A stretch of DNA of 64,000 nt from Asaia bogorensis (GTDB lineage: Bacteria > Pseudomonadota > Alphaproteobacteria > Acetobacterales > Acetobacteraceae), in NCBI GenBank assembly GCA_945868845.1, contig CAMBMS010000009.1, forward strand, positions 29,772-93,771. The letters are read 5' to 3'. Positions 54,239 to 63,270 of this stretch are shown one piece after another. Position numbers and translations under genes: made by a program. The number at the start of each line of letters is the position of its first letter. Positions within the stretch are counted from its first letter, which is position 1. Under the pieces are notes generated by a model that saw only the letters and a program-made list of their open reading frames with translations, was not told where the DNA came from and did not search any database.

Positions 54239-54574
54239 TCAGCTTTTCCTCGGTGGGGTCGTCGATAATATGCTCATGCCGCTCCGCCTCATATGCGGCC
54301 CTCGCTTGTTCTGGAAGCTCGGCGTTCGCTCATCATTTCGGCTGACAGGTGGGCGCGGGCGGTTGTTGATTTCATCGGCAATCGCATCCAGTTCTTCTTG
54401 GCTGTAAACAGACAAATCCGTACCCTTGGGCAGGTACTGCCGCACCAAGCCATTCATGTTCTCGTTTGAGCCCCTCTGCCAAGGGCTATGGGGATCACAA
54501 AAGTACACCGCGATACCTGTGCGTTGACTCAACTCCTTGTGCATCGCCATATCTCGGCCCTGGTCATATGTCAT
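54239..54574 (-). mobile_element. IS30-family transposase, C-terminal fragment
   Basis: [40 protein letters not shown] and [17 protein letters not shown] are the end of the IS30 catalytic domain; the final catalytic glutamate is in NENMNG. The N-terminal two-thirds are absent, and after NNRPR the sequence no longer matches. Its ATG overlaps the stop of a truncated integrase frame. Confidence 0.85.
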
Positions 54575-54663
54575 GCCCTGTTACGCGCTGCGTGCGCGCG
54601 GCTCGCTATGTAGTCCTGCACCCGGCGCAATTCCTGCGCTGTAAGCGTTTTTGCTTTGCCCAT
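54571..54663 (-). pseudogene. Tyrosine recombinase (integrase), 30-residue N-terminal stub
   Basis: MGKAKTLTAQELRRVQDYIA and [10 protein letters not shown], preceded by an ideal GGAGG ribosome site, are the N-terminus of an integrase family (KTL...RxVLDYIAxRKHAARNRAML). The frame stops exactly at the IS30 junction, with TGA overlapping the IS30 ATG. The IS30 copy or a later deletion removed the rest of the integrase. Confidence 0.7.
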
Positions 54664-54843
54664 GAGCTGTTCCTCCGAAATCACATAAAAGCAGTGCTTA
54701 ATTGTGTTTTCTTTGGTTCGGTCTGGGCAACCTGAGTCCGTCCATGTTGTCGGATCAATGATTTCAACGACTTACGATAGAACCAAAGGAAATGTTTAAA
54801 ATATTTGATATATATTCGACGAATTGAACGTGTGGCCTTTGTC
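54664..54843. other. AT-rich spacer upstream of the integrase stub
   Basis: This 180-base stretch is clearly AT-rich compared with the window, with runs such as AAATATTTGATATATATTCG. It may hold the old integrase promoter or part of a foreign insert. A 63-residue minus frame across it is lysine- and phenylalanine-rich and unconvincing. Confidence 0.4.
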
Positions 54844-55929
54844 TTAACTGGGCGCCGCCGTAAGCCAATCAACTATGGAAGAGTTCTCATCACGCGGATA
54901 GACATGGGCGAGGTCTGAAATTTCGCGATACGTCACCGCGGCACCGACATGGCGCAACATGCGCTGCCCGGTCTGCGCCAGCTCCACCGGGAACATCCAG
55001 TCCCGCGCGCCATGCACCAGATAGATCGGCAGGCCGTGCACCCGCACCGGGTCCGCCATTTCTGCCAGCAGCGGATGGAATCCGCTCGCGATCGGTGCCA
55101 AGTGTGAGAACGGCGATCCCGCTTGTAAACCGCTCAATAACGTAAATGTGCCACCATCGCTCATGCCGCTCAGTAGCAAGCGGCTCGCATCGATGTTCCA
55201 ACGCCCGCGCACGAACGCGACGATACGAGCAAGATTAGGGCTGTCCATATCCGGCCCGCCAAGCGCCCAGGTCTGCCCCGTGGCCGTTGGGCAGGCGACG
55301 ATCAGCCCGCGCGTGCGCGCCGTCTTGACCCAGTTCCATAAAAACGGCCGCCCATGTCCGCTACCACCATGCAGCGCCACCACCAGCGGACAGGCGACGT
55401 CGTCGCGATAGGTTTCCGGCACGACCAGCGAAAAACCGCCCCGCATGCCGGTATCGTTGCCCGCATGCATGATCCCGGTTTGCCCCGTGGCTGGTACCAC
55501 CGGCGCTATGGCCGCGCGAGCATCGGGCTCCAGGAAGAAAGCATGCACGGGCGGCAGGACGGCGGTGAGGGGAAACAGCGCCTCCAGCGCCACAGCCTCG
55601 CGCCGCAACGCGCGATAGGCGCTGCGTATGTCCCGTGCGGTGGCACTGACGCGCAATCCGTCATAGCCGGCCAGGACCGCCTCGCCCGTCTGCATGATCT
55701 GGCCGCGCATAGCGACCAGATCATCCGGGAAACCGGCCTCGCCATCGCTATCGGCCATCGCCTGGCGCAGCGCTGCATCTGGCGTGCCAATGGCGGCAAG
55801 CAGCTCGTCGAACCGTTCTGGATCCAGATGCCGGGCAGCAAATTCCAGCGCATGTAGAGCTTGCAAGAGGGTGGTGAGCAGCCGGGTCAATGCCGCCAGC
55901 GGCAACGAAACCAGCCGATTCTCTGCCAT
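54844..55929 (-). CDS. Alpha/beta-hydrolase (esterase/phospholipase-like)
   Basis: The product is 361 residues. An alpha-helical N-terminal region (residues 1-130) precedes a hydrolase domain with CPLVVALHGGSGHG (oxyanion region), the nucleophile elbow GMSDGG and a histidine near DLAHVYP; an aspartate lies in VHGARDW. The overall shape fits phospholipase/carboxylesterase or PHB-depolymerase-like enzymes. There is no signal peptide, so a cytoplasmic ester or lactone is likely. It is 83 bases downstream of the NHL-repeat gene. Confidence 0.82.
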   Translation of the reverse strand: MAENRLVSLPLAALTRLLTTLLQALHALEFAARHLDPERFDELLAAIGTPDAALRQAMADSDGEAGFPDDLVAMRGQIMQTGEAVLAGYDGLRVSATARDIRSAYRALRREAVALEALFPLTAVLPPVHAFFLEPDARAAIAPVVPATGQTGIMHAGNDTGMRGGFSLVVPETYRDDVACPLVVALHGGSGHGRPFLWNWVKTARTRGLIVACPTATGQTWALGGPDMDSPNLARIVAFVRGRWNIDASRLLLSGMSDGGTFTLLSGLQAGSPFSHLAPIASGFHPLLAEMADPVRVHGLPIYLVHGARDWMFPVELAQTGQRMLRHVGAAVTYREISDLAHVYPRDENSSIVDWLTAAPS

Positions 55930-56012
55930 CTATCCGCCTCTCTTTGGATTGTCACCGGGTGGGTACCATTGCCGCGTGGCTTCGATCAGCGGGGTTCGGT
56001 ACGCGCCGCGGA

Positions 56013-56972
56013 TCAACCGGTTCGACGGAATTTCTGCAGAGATCGCAGATTGGCCGGCCGGGGCACGTCCGGGAATGTTCCCCCCCAGTTGGTCCAGGAC
56101 ACCTCCCCCACATAGACGTCCCCATGGCTGTCAACCGCGATCCCGTGCGGGGATAGGAATTCGCCGGGATTGATGCCGGCACGTAGCCCGCCGAAGCGGC
56201 CGATGCGCTTGCCGGTATGGTCCAGGATGGAAACCCGCGCACCCAGGTTGGGCACGTTCTTGTTCACCGGCATGGCCGGACCGATTTCGCCCACATAGCA
56301 AACTGGGCATTTTCCGGGCGTGATAAACAACGCGCTGGGTCGGTGCAGATTGTTCCACTGCGTTTCATAGACCCCATCGCAGTTGAATACCTGAATACGG
56401 TGATTTTCACGGTCCGCCACGTAGACCCAGCCATCAGCGTCGCAAGAGATATTGTGCACGATGTTGAATTCTCCCGGGTCTGTTCCCGGCGTACCCCAGC
56501 TCTTGAGTAACTTTCCGTCCGGCGAATATTTGTGTACGCAGGCGTTTCCGTAACCATCGCTGACCAGGATATCCCCATTCGGTGTCATCGCCGTGTGCGT
56601 GCAGCGATGAAACGGCTCGCCGGACATGAACGGAGCGGGCTTGCCCGAAATGCCGAGCGTGAGCAGGATCTTGCCCTCCAGCGTGCATTGGCGGACGGTG
56701 TGATCGCCATCGTCAGTTAGCCAGATAGTGTCGTCCGGCGCCATGAAAACGCCATGCGCGCGCGGAAAGATGCCCTCGCCCCAGGAGCGTAAGAAATTGC
56801 CGTCGCGATCGAACACCATCATCGGATGCTCACCGCGATTGAAGACATAGACGTTGTCGTTCCTGTCGGTGCCGACCGATCCGACTTCCTTGAATGACCA
56901 CCCGGGTGGCAGTTTCGCCCAGTCCTCGACAACCTCGTATGTATATTCACCGCTGCCCACGATGGTTCTCAT
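56013..56972 (-). CDS. NHL-repeat protein, peptidyl-alpha-hydroxyglycine lyase-like
   Basis: The product is 319 residues with a six-bladed beta-propeller. NHL-type repeats are seen in GVFMAPDDTIWLTDDGDHTV, GDILVSDGYGNACVHKYSPD and GWVYVADRENHRIQVF. The closest bacterial theme is the peptidyl-alpha-hydroxyglycine alpha-amidating lyase-like family, but bacterial members are mostly of unknown substrate. No signal peptide. It starts 27 bases after the PEP-mutase-family gene and is probably in its operon. Confidence 0.8.
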   Translation of the reverse strand: MRTIVGSGEYTYEVVEDWAKLPPGWSFKEVGSVGTDRNDNVYVFNRGEHPMMVFDRDGNFLRSWGEGIFPRAHGVFMAPDDTIWLTDDGDHTVRQCTLEGKILLTLGISGKPAPFMSGEPFHRCTHTAMTPNGDILVSDGYGNACVHKYSPDGKLLKSWGTPGTDPGEFNIVHNISCDADGWVYVADRENHRIQVFNCDGVYETQWNNLHRPSALFITPGKCPVCYVGEIGPAMPVNKNVPNLGARVSILDHTGKRIGRFGGLRAGINPGEFLSPHGIAVDSHGDVYVGEVSWTNWGGTFPDVPRPANLRSLQKFRRTG

Positions 56973-56999
56973 GGTGTTTTCTTCCCTTCAGTCTATTTA

Positions 57000-57884
57000 T
57001 TACTCGGCAGCTTTAGCTGACGATTTTTCGCGGAATCGGGTACGCATATCGTCCCATTCGGCAGCACCGACGCGGGCAAAGGCTTCGCGCACGGTGATAC
57101 GGTTTGTCGGTATTGGATGGCGCTGTTCCGCCTTTAATTGCGCCAGCGCCGCGTCGCACGAAGTCATCGCTGCCTTGAACAGGAGGCCGGGGACGATGGC
57201 GAGCCTGTATCCCATAGCCTGCGCTTCGTTTAGGCCGAGATCGGGAGTTTTGCCGCCCCACACCACGTTCAGCAGGCAGGGGCCTTGCACCAGCCTCGGC
57301 ACCGCCGCTACTTCGTCCATTGTTTGTGGCGCTTCGACGAAGGCCATGTCGGCGCCGGCGGTGAGCGCGGCATTGGCTCGCGCGATTGCTTCCTCGAAGC
57401 CGAGCACGGCGCGGGCATCTGTGCGGGCGATGATGAGAAAATCTGGGTTTTCGCGAGCGGATGCGGCGGCACGGATCTTCGCCAGCCAATCCTCGCGCGG
57501 GACGATTTCCTTGTCGTCCAGGTGGCCGCATTTCTTCGGAAAACCCTGGTCCTCCAGATGCAGGCCGGCGACACCGCGGCGTTCATATTCGCGCACAGTG
57601 CGTACTACGTTCAGCTCGTTGCCGTAGCCGGTATCGGCATCGGCGATGACCGGAATTTTCACCGCGCGGACGATGCGCTCGGCGTTGTCCGCCATCTCGC
57701 TCATCGTCAGCAGGCCGTAATCGGGATATCCAAACGTGGCAGCGGTGCCGGCGCCGGTCATGTAGGCAGCTAGAAATCCCGCCTGGTCAATCAAGCGGGC
57801 GGTAATCCCATCATAGGCGCCGGGAGCGACGATCATGTCGGGGCCAGCGAGTAGGCGGCGCAAGGTGGTAGCATGGTTGGGCAT
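57000..57884 (-). CDS. Isocitrate lyase/PEP mutase-family enzyme
   Basis: A 294-residue TIM barrel. The family-defining PKKCGH motif is near residue 125 with the catalytic cysteine, and the metal site is in ADADTGYGN. It is closer to methylisocitrate lyase, oxaloacetate decarboxylase or dimethylmalate lyase-like members than to isocitrate lyase itself. It cleaves or forms a C-C or C-P bond next to a carboxylate. First gene of a minus-strand trio with NHL and hydrolase genes. Confidence 0.87.
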   Translation of the reverse strand: MPNHATTLRRLLAGPDMIVAPGAYDGITARLIDQAGFLAAYMTGAGTAATFGYPDYGLLTMSEMADNAERIVRAVKIPVIADADTGYGNELNVVRTVREYERRGVAGLHLEDQGFPKKCGHLDDKEIVPREDWLAKIRAAASARENPDFLIIARTDARAVLGFEEAIARANAALTAGADMAFVEAPQTMDEVAAVPRLVQGPCLLNVVWGGKTPDLGLNEAQAMGYRLAIVPGLLFKAAMTSCDAALAQLKAEQRHPIPTNRITVREAFARVGAAEWDDMRTRFREKSSAKAAE

Positions 57885-57949
57885 GAGGGCCTCCCGGGGT
57901 TGACGTCAGGAAACGTTTTTATGTTGCGCAGGTGGATAATCGATAAGTC

Positions 57950-58387
57950 CTACGCAGCGATGTCGACGATTTTCGGTCTACAGTTGCGTTTTCTAATGGA
58001 TAGGTGAGTATCGACTGCCTCACTTTCAAAGTCCGTCGCGGCCTCGGCGAGTCCGGGCGGGTTCACGTTATCGAACGTGTTCACGTTGACAGCGCGATAG
58101 CGCGTGGCTTCAATCAAGCAAGTGACAGTCGGCATGACACCGCATATCAGGTAATCGGTTATTTTTGTGCCAAATCGATAACGTGACACATCACCGATTT
58201 GTTCGTTCGTCAATTTGAAATATCCTCTTGGATACGATGTCCAGACGGCCATGTGCTTTGAACACAGGTCACATCTGTATGCACGCACCGGGATACTGCA
58301 GCCGATCTCGGACCAGTCGAAGGTGATGCAGATATTCCCGCGATGGCAGCTTTCGTGGATCTCGCGAAAATGGCTCTCGGTGCTCAT
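57950..58387 (-). CDS. GFA-like protein with incomplete zinc ligands
   Basis: The product is 145 residues with a clear ribosome site (GGAGG) before the ATG at 58387. It matches the GFA pattern, but the first motif is SCHRGN instead of CHCGN. The third site (usually CARCG) is shortened to ICGVMP. CDLCSKH is retained. Loss of at least two zinc ligands suggests decay or a new role. The frame is otherwise intact. Confidence 0.7.
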   Translation of the reverse strand: MSTESHFREIHESCHRGNICITFDWSEIGCSIPVRAYRCDLCSKHMAVWTSYPRGYFKLTNEQIGDVSRYRFGTKITDYLICGVMPTVTCLIEATRYRAVNVNTFDNVNPPGLAEAATDFESEAVDTHLSIRKRNCRPKIVDIAA

Positions 58388-58705
58388 ATTTGCCTCCGGG
58401 CTCATGCACAGCGGTGACCATGGCAGACATCAACCCTAACACGTGCAGCCTGGACCGCATAAGTGGTAAGCGCAACCGTAGATCAGATCGACGGTGCGGT
58501 CATGTGGACACCACGTTCGTGACAGGACAGAAACTAACTCTGCACCTGCCGGATTGTGCGACCACTTCCGCCCTACCATCGCCGGGTAGAACCAGCAGGC
58601 CCGGTTCGTTCATCGTTCCCTCCACTTGCCGGGTCGCACATGCCCGCTTAAGAGGTCCGGCGATGGGAAGCCGCCGTGGGGCGGGCAAGGGAGGAGAGAG
58701 ATACC
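58388..58705. other. Divergent control region between GFA-like and FAH genes
   Basis: About 320 bases hold no convincing gene. They must include promoters for both the minus GFA-like gene and the plus FAH operon. No clear -35/-10 pair or operator repeat was identified by eye. Confidence 0.4.
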
Positions 58706-59539
58706 ATGAAGCTGATGAGTTTCCGCCGTCCTGACGGTACCGTAAGCTGGGGCATTGGGACCGCCGATGGGGTGATCGATTGCGCGGGCATCGCGCCCAG
58801 CCTGAAGCACGGGCTGGGGCAGACCGCGAGGTTGACCGATGCCGCCAGGACGCCGGCCACCTACCAATACGAGGCTATCCAGTACGTCCCGGTTGTACCG
58901 GATGCCAATAAGCTGCTCTGCGTCGGATTGAACTACGCGACGCACGTGGCGGAAGGCGGGCGGGAGCCGCCGAAGCAGCCGATGATCTTCGTACGTTTCA
59001 ACAACTCTGTGGTGGGGCATCAGCAGGCGCTGGTGCGGCCGAAAGCCTCGGATAAATTCGATTTCGAGGGCGAGCTGGTAGTGATCATCGGCAAGACCTG
59101 CCGGCATGTGGCGAAGGCGGACTGGCAGAACGTGGTGGCAGGATATACCTGCTTTAATGATGGCTCTATTCGCGATTTCCAGCGCCATACCACGCAATTC
59201 GCGCCGGGCAAGAATTTCTATCACTCCGGCGCCTTTGGCCCCTACATGATCACGCCGGACGAGGTGGGTGACGTGACGACCAAGGAATTGATCACCCGGC
59301 TGAACGGCGAGGTGATGCAGCACGCGCCGATCAACGACTTGTTGTTCGATATCCCCACGCTGATCAACTACTGCTCCACCTTCACCCAGTTAGAGCCGGG
59401 GGATGCGATCGTCACCGGTACGACGGGTGGCGTCGGCTTCGCGCGCACGCCGCCGGTATGGATGAAGCCGGGGGATACGATCGAGATCGAGGTGACCGGT
59501 GTTGGCGTGCTGACCAACACGATCGTGGATGAAGTGTGA
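58706..59539 (+). CDS. Fumarylacetoacetate hydrolase-family protein
   Basis: The product is 277 residues. The metal-binding acidic pair lies in FDFEGELVVIIGK, with CVGLNYATHVAE as the family start and PGDAIVTGTTGGVGFAR near the end. Members hydrolyse beta-diketones, decarboxylate oxaloacetate or isomerise/hydrate aromatic ring-cleavage products. GAGGAG precedes the ATG at 58706. It opens an operon with an acyl-CoA synthetase and a dpp-type permease pair. Confidence 0.9.
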   Translation: MKLMSFRRPDGTVSWGIGTADGVIDCAGIAPSLKHGLGQTARLTDAARTPATYQYEAIQYVPVVPDANKLLCVGLNYATHVAEGGREPPKQPMIFVRFNNSVVGHQQALVRPKASDKFDFEGELVVIIGKTCRHVAKADWQNVVAGYTCFNDGSIRDFQRHTTQFAPGKNFYHSGAFGPYMITPDEVGDVTTKELITRLNGEVMQHAPINDLLFDIPTLINYCSTFTQLEPGDAIVTGTTGGVGFARTPPVWMKPGDTIEIEVTGVGVLTNTIVDEV

Positions 59540-61065
59540 TCTTCGATAGCGTTCCCTGGGCGTCCGAACTGCGCGGTATGGTGGAGGCCTATCCCGCCTC
59601 CACCGCCGTGCATGACGGCACAACGGGAATAACTTTCCGTGCCATGGCCGATCGCGCCGGTCAGGTGGCGTTGCAGTTGCTGTCGCGCGGCATGAAGCCG
59701 GGCGAGCCGGTGGTCTCCTCACTGCGCAACTCCATTCCCTCGGTGTGGACGTCTGTTGGACTGCGTATCGCCGGCGCAGCGGAGGTCGCGCTGAACGCCT
59801 CGCTCACGGATGCCGAACGGAAATACTGCGTCGATCTGGTGGGTGTGAAGCGCGCCATCACCAATGCGGCGCAGGCGGATCAATTCCGCGCCCTTGGCTG
59901 CGATACCATCGTACTGGAGGATATGCCCGAGGCCGCCGGCACCCTGGATCTGCCGCCCGTTCCGACGGTAGCCTGGGGCCGCATTGGATTTACGTCGGGT
60001 ACTACCGGAAAGCCGAAGGCAATCGTCACCACGCATGGCGCGCGCTGGATCGCGAATATCCTGCAACGCGCGCATTTCTACACCATGCCGAATCCTGGCA
60101 GCGCCATACTGCTGATGACCCCCTTCGTGCATGGCGCTGGCATTTTGGCGCACGGCTTCAACGATCGTGGCGCCACCGCCATGCTTCTCGATGGCATGGA
60201 GATGGACAAGATCGCCATCGCGCTGCGTGGCGGAAAGGTCGATTATATCTTCGCTCCGCCCACCGTGCTAGCGAAGATCGTCGCGGCCTTCGAAGGCGAG
60301 CATTTCTCCACTATCCGTACCATCTTTACCGGCACCGCGCCACTAACCGCGCCGCTTTACCACAAGGCGCGGAAAATGTTTGGCCCGGTGATTCGCGTGA
60401 CCTATGGCAAGTCGGAAATCACCAATCCGATCACCGTGCTCAGCCCGCCCGAATGCGAGCTTTATTATGCCGAACCGGCGGACGGTGATGGGGTTTGCGT
60501 CGGCTACCCTGGCAGCGGCGTGGAGATCGAAATCCGTAACGATACTAACCAGGCTCTGACTCGCGGTGAGATCGGCGAAGTGCATCTGCGCGGGCGGCAC
60601 ATGTCGCATGGCCATATCGATGCCAATGGCTTCCAGCCCTTGCCGCCGGACGGCTTCCACGCCACCGGCGATCTCGGGCGCATCGATCCAAAGGGCAGCC
60701 TGCACCTGGTCGGCCGCGTCGCCGATGTCATTAAGTCCGGGGGCTACAAGATCCATCCCGACGAAATCGAGCGCGTTCTCGCCCCGACCGCGCCGACGAT
60801 CAGCATTGTCACCCTGCCCAGCGAATACTGGGGCGAGGTCATCGTCGCCGTCGCCGAAGGCGCCGATGAAAGCTGGGAAGCCCGCGCCAAGACCGCTCTG
60901 GCGGAGATCGCCCGCTACAAACACCCGCGTGCCTTCCTGTCGATGGCGGAACTGCCGCGCAACCATCAGGGCAAGATCATGCGCCGACTGATCCGTGACG
61001 CGTTACTGGCAGAATACACCCTGAAGGATGGCCCTTATCCAACCCTAGAGTCTAAGCCCGTATGA
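59536..61065 (+). CDS. AMP-forming acyl-CoA synthetase
   Basis: A 509-residue ANL-superfamily enzyme. The AMP-binding loop is FTSGTTGKPKA, then TYGKSEITNP and GDLGRIDPKG. The C-terminal catalytic lysine is in PRNHQGKIMRR. It activates a carboxylic acid as the acyl-adenylate and then the CoA thioester. The GTG start overlaps the FAH stop (GTGA), so it is coupled. The acid is unknown. Confidence 0.9.
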   Translation: MIFDSVPWASELRGMVEAYPASTAVHDGTTGITFRAMADRAGQVALQLLSRGMKPGEPVVSSLRNSIPSVWTSVGLRIAGAAEVALNASLTDAERKYCVDLVGVKRAITNAAQADQFRALGCDTIVLEDMPEAAGTLDLPPVPTVAWGRIGFTSGTTGKPKAIVTTHGARWIANILQRAHFYTMPNPGSAILLMTPFVHGAGILAHGFNDRGATAMLLDGMEMDKIAIALRGGKVDYIFAPPTVLAKIVAAFEGEHFSTIRTIFTGTAPLTAPLYHKARKMFGPVIRVTYGKSEITNPITVLSPPECELYYAEPADGDGVCVGYPGSGVEIEIRNDTNQALTRGEIGEVHLRGRHMSHGHIDANGFQPLPPDGFHATGDLGRIDPKGSLHLVGRVADVIKSGGYKIHPDEIERVLAPTAPTISIVTLPSEYWGEVIVAVAEGADESWEARAKTALAEIARYKHPRAFLSMAELPRNHQGKIMRRLIRDALLAEYTLKDGPYPTLESKPV

Positions 61066-61304
61066 GCCCACTCCACGTCGCCCTGCATCCGGCTCCACCC
61101 GACGATGTCACCCTGCGCGTCACCACCGGCCCCATTCTTGGCAGCGTCACTGCCATCCTAAACAACACAACGCCGGAAACGCGCAATCTGGCACGAGGTG
61201 GCCTACTGGCTTGACTTCCGACCCAACGACACCACAGTCTGGGATGGTGGCGAGACCACAGGTACGGACAAAGAAAATAACGGTTTGATGGCTCATGTAT
61301 AGTT
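61062..61304 (+). other. Coupled small ORF with out-of-frame continuation (possible relic)
   Basis: An ATG at 61062 overlaps the synthetase stop (ATGA) and opens a 50-codon frame (MSPLHVALHPAPPDDV, ILNNTTPETRN) ending at 61214. The neighbouring frame then reads WHEVAYWLDFRPNDTTVWDG to 61304, also protein-like. Together they look like one short protein of about 80 residues broken by a frameshift. I do not recognise it. Confidence 0.4.
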
Positions 61305-62251
61305 ACATCGTTCGGCGCTTGCTCTTCGGTGCTATCACGATTTTCGGAGTCTCGATCCTGGTCTTCGTGGTTATGCGCGTGCTGCCCGGCGACCCGCTGG
61401 TGGCGATCTTTGGCGCCGATGGCTTCACCAAACTGAGCGAAGCGGAACGCGCCGGCTACATGAAGGAGCTCGGGCTGAGCGATCCTCTAGTCGTACAATA
61501 TTTAGGCTGGATGAAGGATGTGTTTGCGGGCAATTTCGGCCGTTCCTTCTTCCGTTCCGAAAGCGTCGCCGACATGCTGCTGCGCCGCGGGCCGCTGACG
61601 GCGGAAATCGCGCTGCTGTCCGTCGTGTTTTCCTGGCTCATCGGCATTCCCGTCGCCATCGTCAGCGCGCTGCGCCCAAACAGTATTGCGGATAATGTCT
61701 CGCGTTTCATCAGCATCCTGTTCCTGGCGATTCCTGGCTTCTGGCTGGGCATGCTGATCATGCTCGCCTCGTTGTTTTGGTTCGGCTATCGCGCGCCGCT
61801 CACTGGGGCATCGTTGTTCGTGGACCCATGGTCCAATCTGCAGCTCATCATCGGCCCCTCCATAGTTCTGGGCCTGAGTCAGGCGGCCTACATTGCGCGC
61901 ATGGCGCGATCGAGCCTGATGGAGGTCGTGCGAGAGGATTATGTTCGCACGGCGCGCGCTAAGGGGCTGAGCGGGCGGAGGGTGATCCGCCTGCATGCCC
62001 TCCCCAACGCGCTGCTGCCGGTGATCACCCTCTCTGGTATTCTGCTCGGCTTCGTGCTGGCGGGCTCGATCCCGGTGGAGCGCGCCTTTGGCACGCCGGG
62101 CCTTGGCTACGCGATGTTCACCGCGGTGAATGAACGCGACATCTTTGTCATGCAAAACCTCGTCTTCCTCTACGCAGTGGTGTTCGTCGGGCTGAACATC
62201 GGGGTGGATTTGATCATCGCCTGGCTCGACCCGAGGATTCGTTACCGATGA
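61295..62251 (+). CDS. Dipeptide-type ABC transporter permease (DppB type)
   Basis: The product is 318 residues, with the typical start (RRLLFGAITIFGVSILVFVVMRV), the PGDPL motif, KELGLSDPLVVQYLGW and the EAA loop EVVREDYVRTARAKGLSGRRV. It is the third such permease in the window, about as similar to the first pair as to the second by eye. Its ATPases and binding protein are not encoded here. Confidence 0.88.
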   Translation: MYSYIVRRLLFGAITIFGVSILVFVVMRVLPGDPLVAIFGADGFTKLSEAERAGYMKELGLSDPLVVQYLGWMKDVFAGNFGRSFFRSESVADMLLRRGPLTAEIALLSVVFSWLIGIPVAIVSALRPNSIADNVSRFISILFLAIPGFWLGMLIMLASLFWFGYRAPLTGASLFVDPWSNLQLIIGPSIVLGLSQAAYIARMARSSLMEVVREDYVRTARAKGLSGRRVIRLHALPNALLPVITLSGILLGFVLAGSIPVERAFGTPGLGYAMFTAVNERDIFVMQNLVFLYAVVFVGLNIGVDLIIAWLDPRIRYR

Positions 62252-63165
62252 GCAACACAGCCTCCGATCTGACCGCTGAACCACCGGTCGCCTTACAAGC
62301 ACCGGCCTCCATACCCCGGCGCGTGTTCGGTGCGTTGCGTTATTTCGCCCGCCGCTCCCCCATGTCGTTCTTCTGGGGTTGCATCGCCGCCATCATCCTG
62401 GTGATGGCGATCAGCGCCCCAGTGATCGCACCGTACGAGCCGCTGCGCTCAAATTTCCGTGTTATGACCAAGCCGCCCAGCGAGGCACATCTGTTCGGTA
62501 CGGACCAGATCGGACGCGATACGCTCAGCCGGGTGATCCATGGTAGCCGCGCCTCCCTGGCAGTGGCGTTCTCTGCCGTGCTGTTCGGTACTACCCTGGG
62601 CGCCATCTGGGGTTTGGCTTGTGGCTACCTGGGCGGACGGTTTGATATCTACAGCCAGCGTATGATCGAGTTCCTGCAATCCTTCCCGGATTTGATTCTC
62701 GCAATGGCCATCGCGATGGCGCTGGGGGCGGGCACCGGTACCGTCATCATCGCCATCGCCATCACACGAATACCCTTCGGCGGCCGGGTAATTCGCTCTG
62801 TCGTGCTTTCCGTGAAGGAAATGCAGTTTGTTGAGTCCGCGCGCAGCCTCGGCGCGTCCAGACTGCGCATCATGGCGCGGCACATTCTGCCGCAATGCAT
62901 CGCACCCTATCTGATCCTGGCAACCACACATCTGGGGGTGGCGATCATCATCGAGGCCTCGCTCGGCTTTCTGGGCGTCGGTATACCACCGCCGACGCCG
63001 ACCTGGGGTAACATGCTGTCGGACGCGCTGAACGCCGGGCTGGTTCCGCCCTGGTGGCTGGTTTTCTTCCCCGGCGTGGCGATTACCATCACGGTGCTTG
63101 CGTTCAACCTGCTGGGCGACGGAATCCGCGACGTTCTAGACCCTAGGCTGCGTGGCGCGGTATAG
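62248..63165 (+). CDS. Dipeptide-type ABC transporter permease (DppC type)
   Basis: The product is 305 residues. It overlaps the previous gene (ATGA), and the DppC motifs FGTDQIGRDTLSRVIHGSRAS and EAA loop (ESARSLGASRLRIMARHILPQ) are intact. The operon ends here, 15 bases before tRNA-Ser, without DppD/DppF genes. It must borrow ATPases and a binding protein from elsewhere, for example from the complete set at 20.7-28.2 kb. Confidence 0.88.
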   Translation: MSNTASDLTAEPPVALQAPASIPRRVFGALRYFARRSPMSFFWGCIAAIILVMAISAPVIAPYEPLRSNFRVMTKPPSEAHLFGTDQIGRDTLSRVIHGSRASLAVAFSAVLFGTTLGAIWGLACGYLGGRFDIYSQRMIEFLQSFPDLILAMAIAMALGAGTGTVIIAIAITRIPFGGRVIRSVVLSVKEMQFVESARSLGASRLRIMARHILPQCIAPYLILATTHLGVAIIIEASLGFLGVGIPPPTPTWGNMLSDALNAGLVPPWWLVFFPGVAITITVLAFNLLGDGIRDVLDPRLRGAV

Positions 63166-63180
63166 CCCTCATCGCAATAC

Positions 63181-63270
63181 GGATGGGTGGCCGAGCGGTT
63201 GAAGGCAGCGGTCTTGAAAACCGCCAGGGGTTCACGCCCCTCGTGGGTTCGAATCCCACCCCATCCGCCA
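63181..63270 (+). tRNA. tRNA-Ser (anticodon UGA)
   Basis: A complete cloverleaf with long variable arm. The acceptor stem GGATGGG pairs with CCCATCC and the genomic CCA end is encoded. The anticodon loop CTTGAAA, flanked by GCGGT/ACCGC, gives anticodon TGA at 63215-63217. The T arm is GTGGGTTCGAATCCCAC. It starts 15 bases after the permease stop, so it may be read from the operon as well as from its own promoter. AT-rich sequence follows directly, as at tRNA integration sites. Confidence 0.97.

Noticed and set aside
54681..54872. Minus-strand frame of 63 codons in the AT-rich spacer
   Set aside because: Lysine/phenylalanine-rich product expected from AT-rich non-coding DNA; overlaps the end of the hydrolase gene.
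58500..58688. Minus-strand frame of 62 codons in the FAH promoter region
   Set aside because: No ribosome site and no resemblance to known proteins; it occupies the expected divergent control region.
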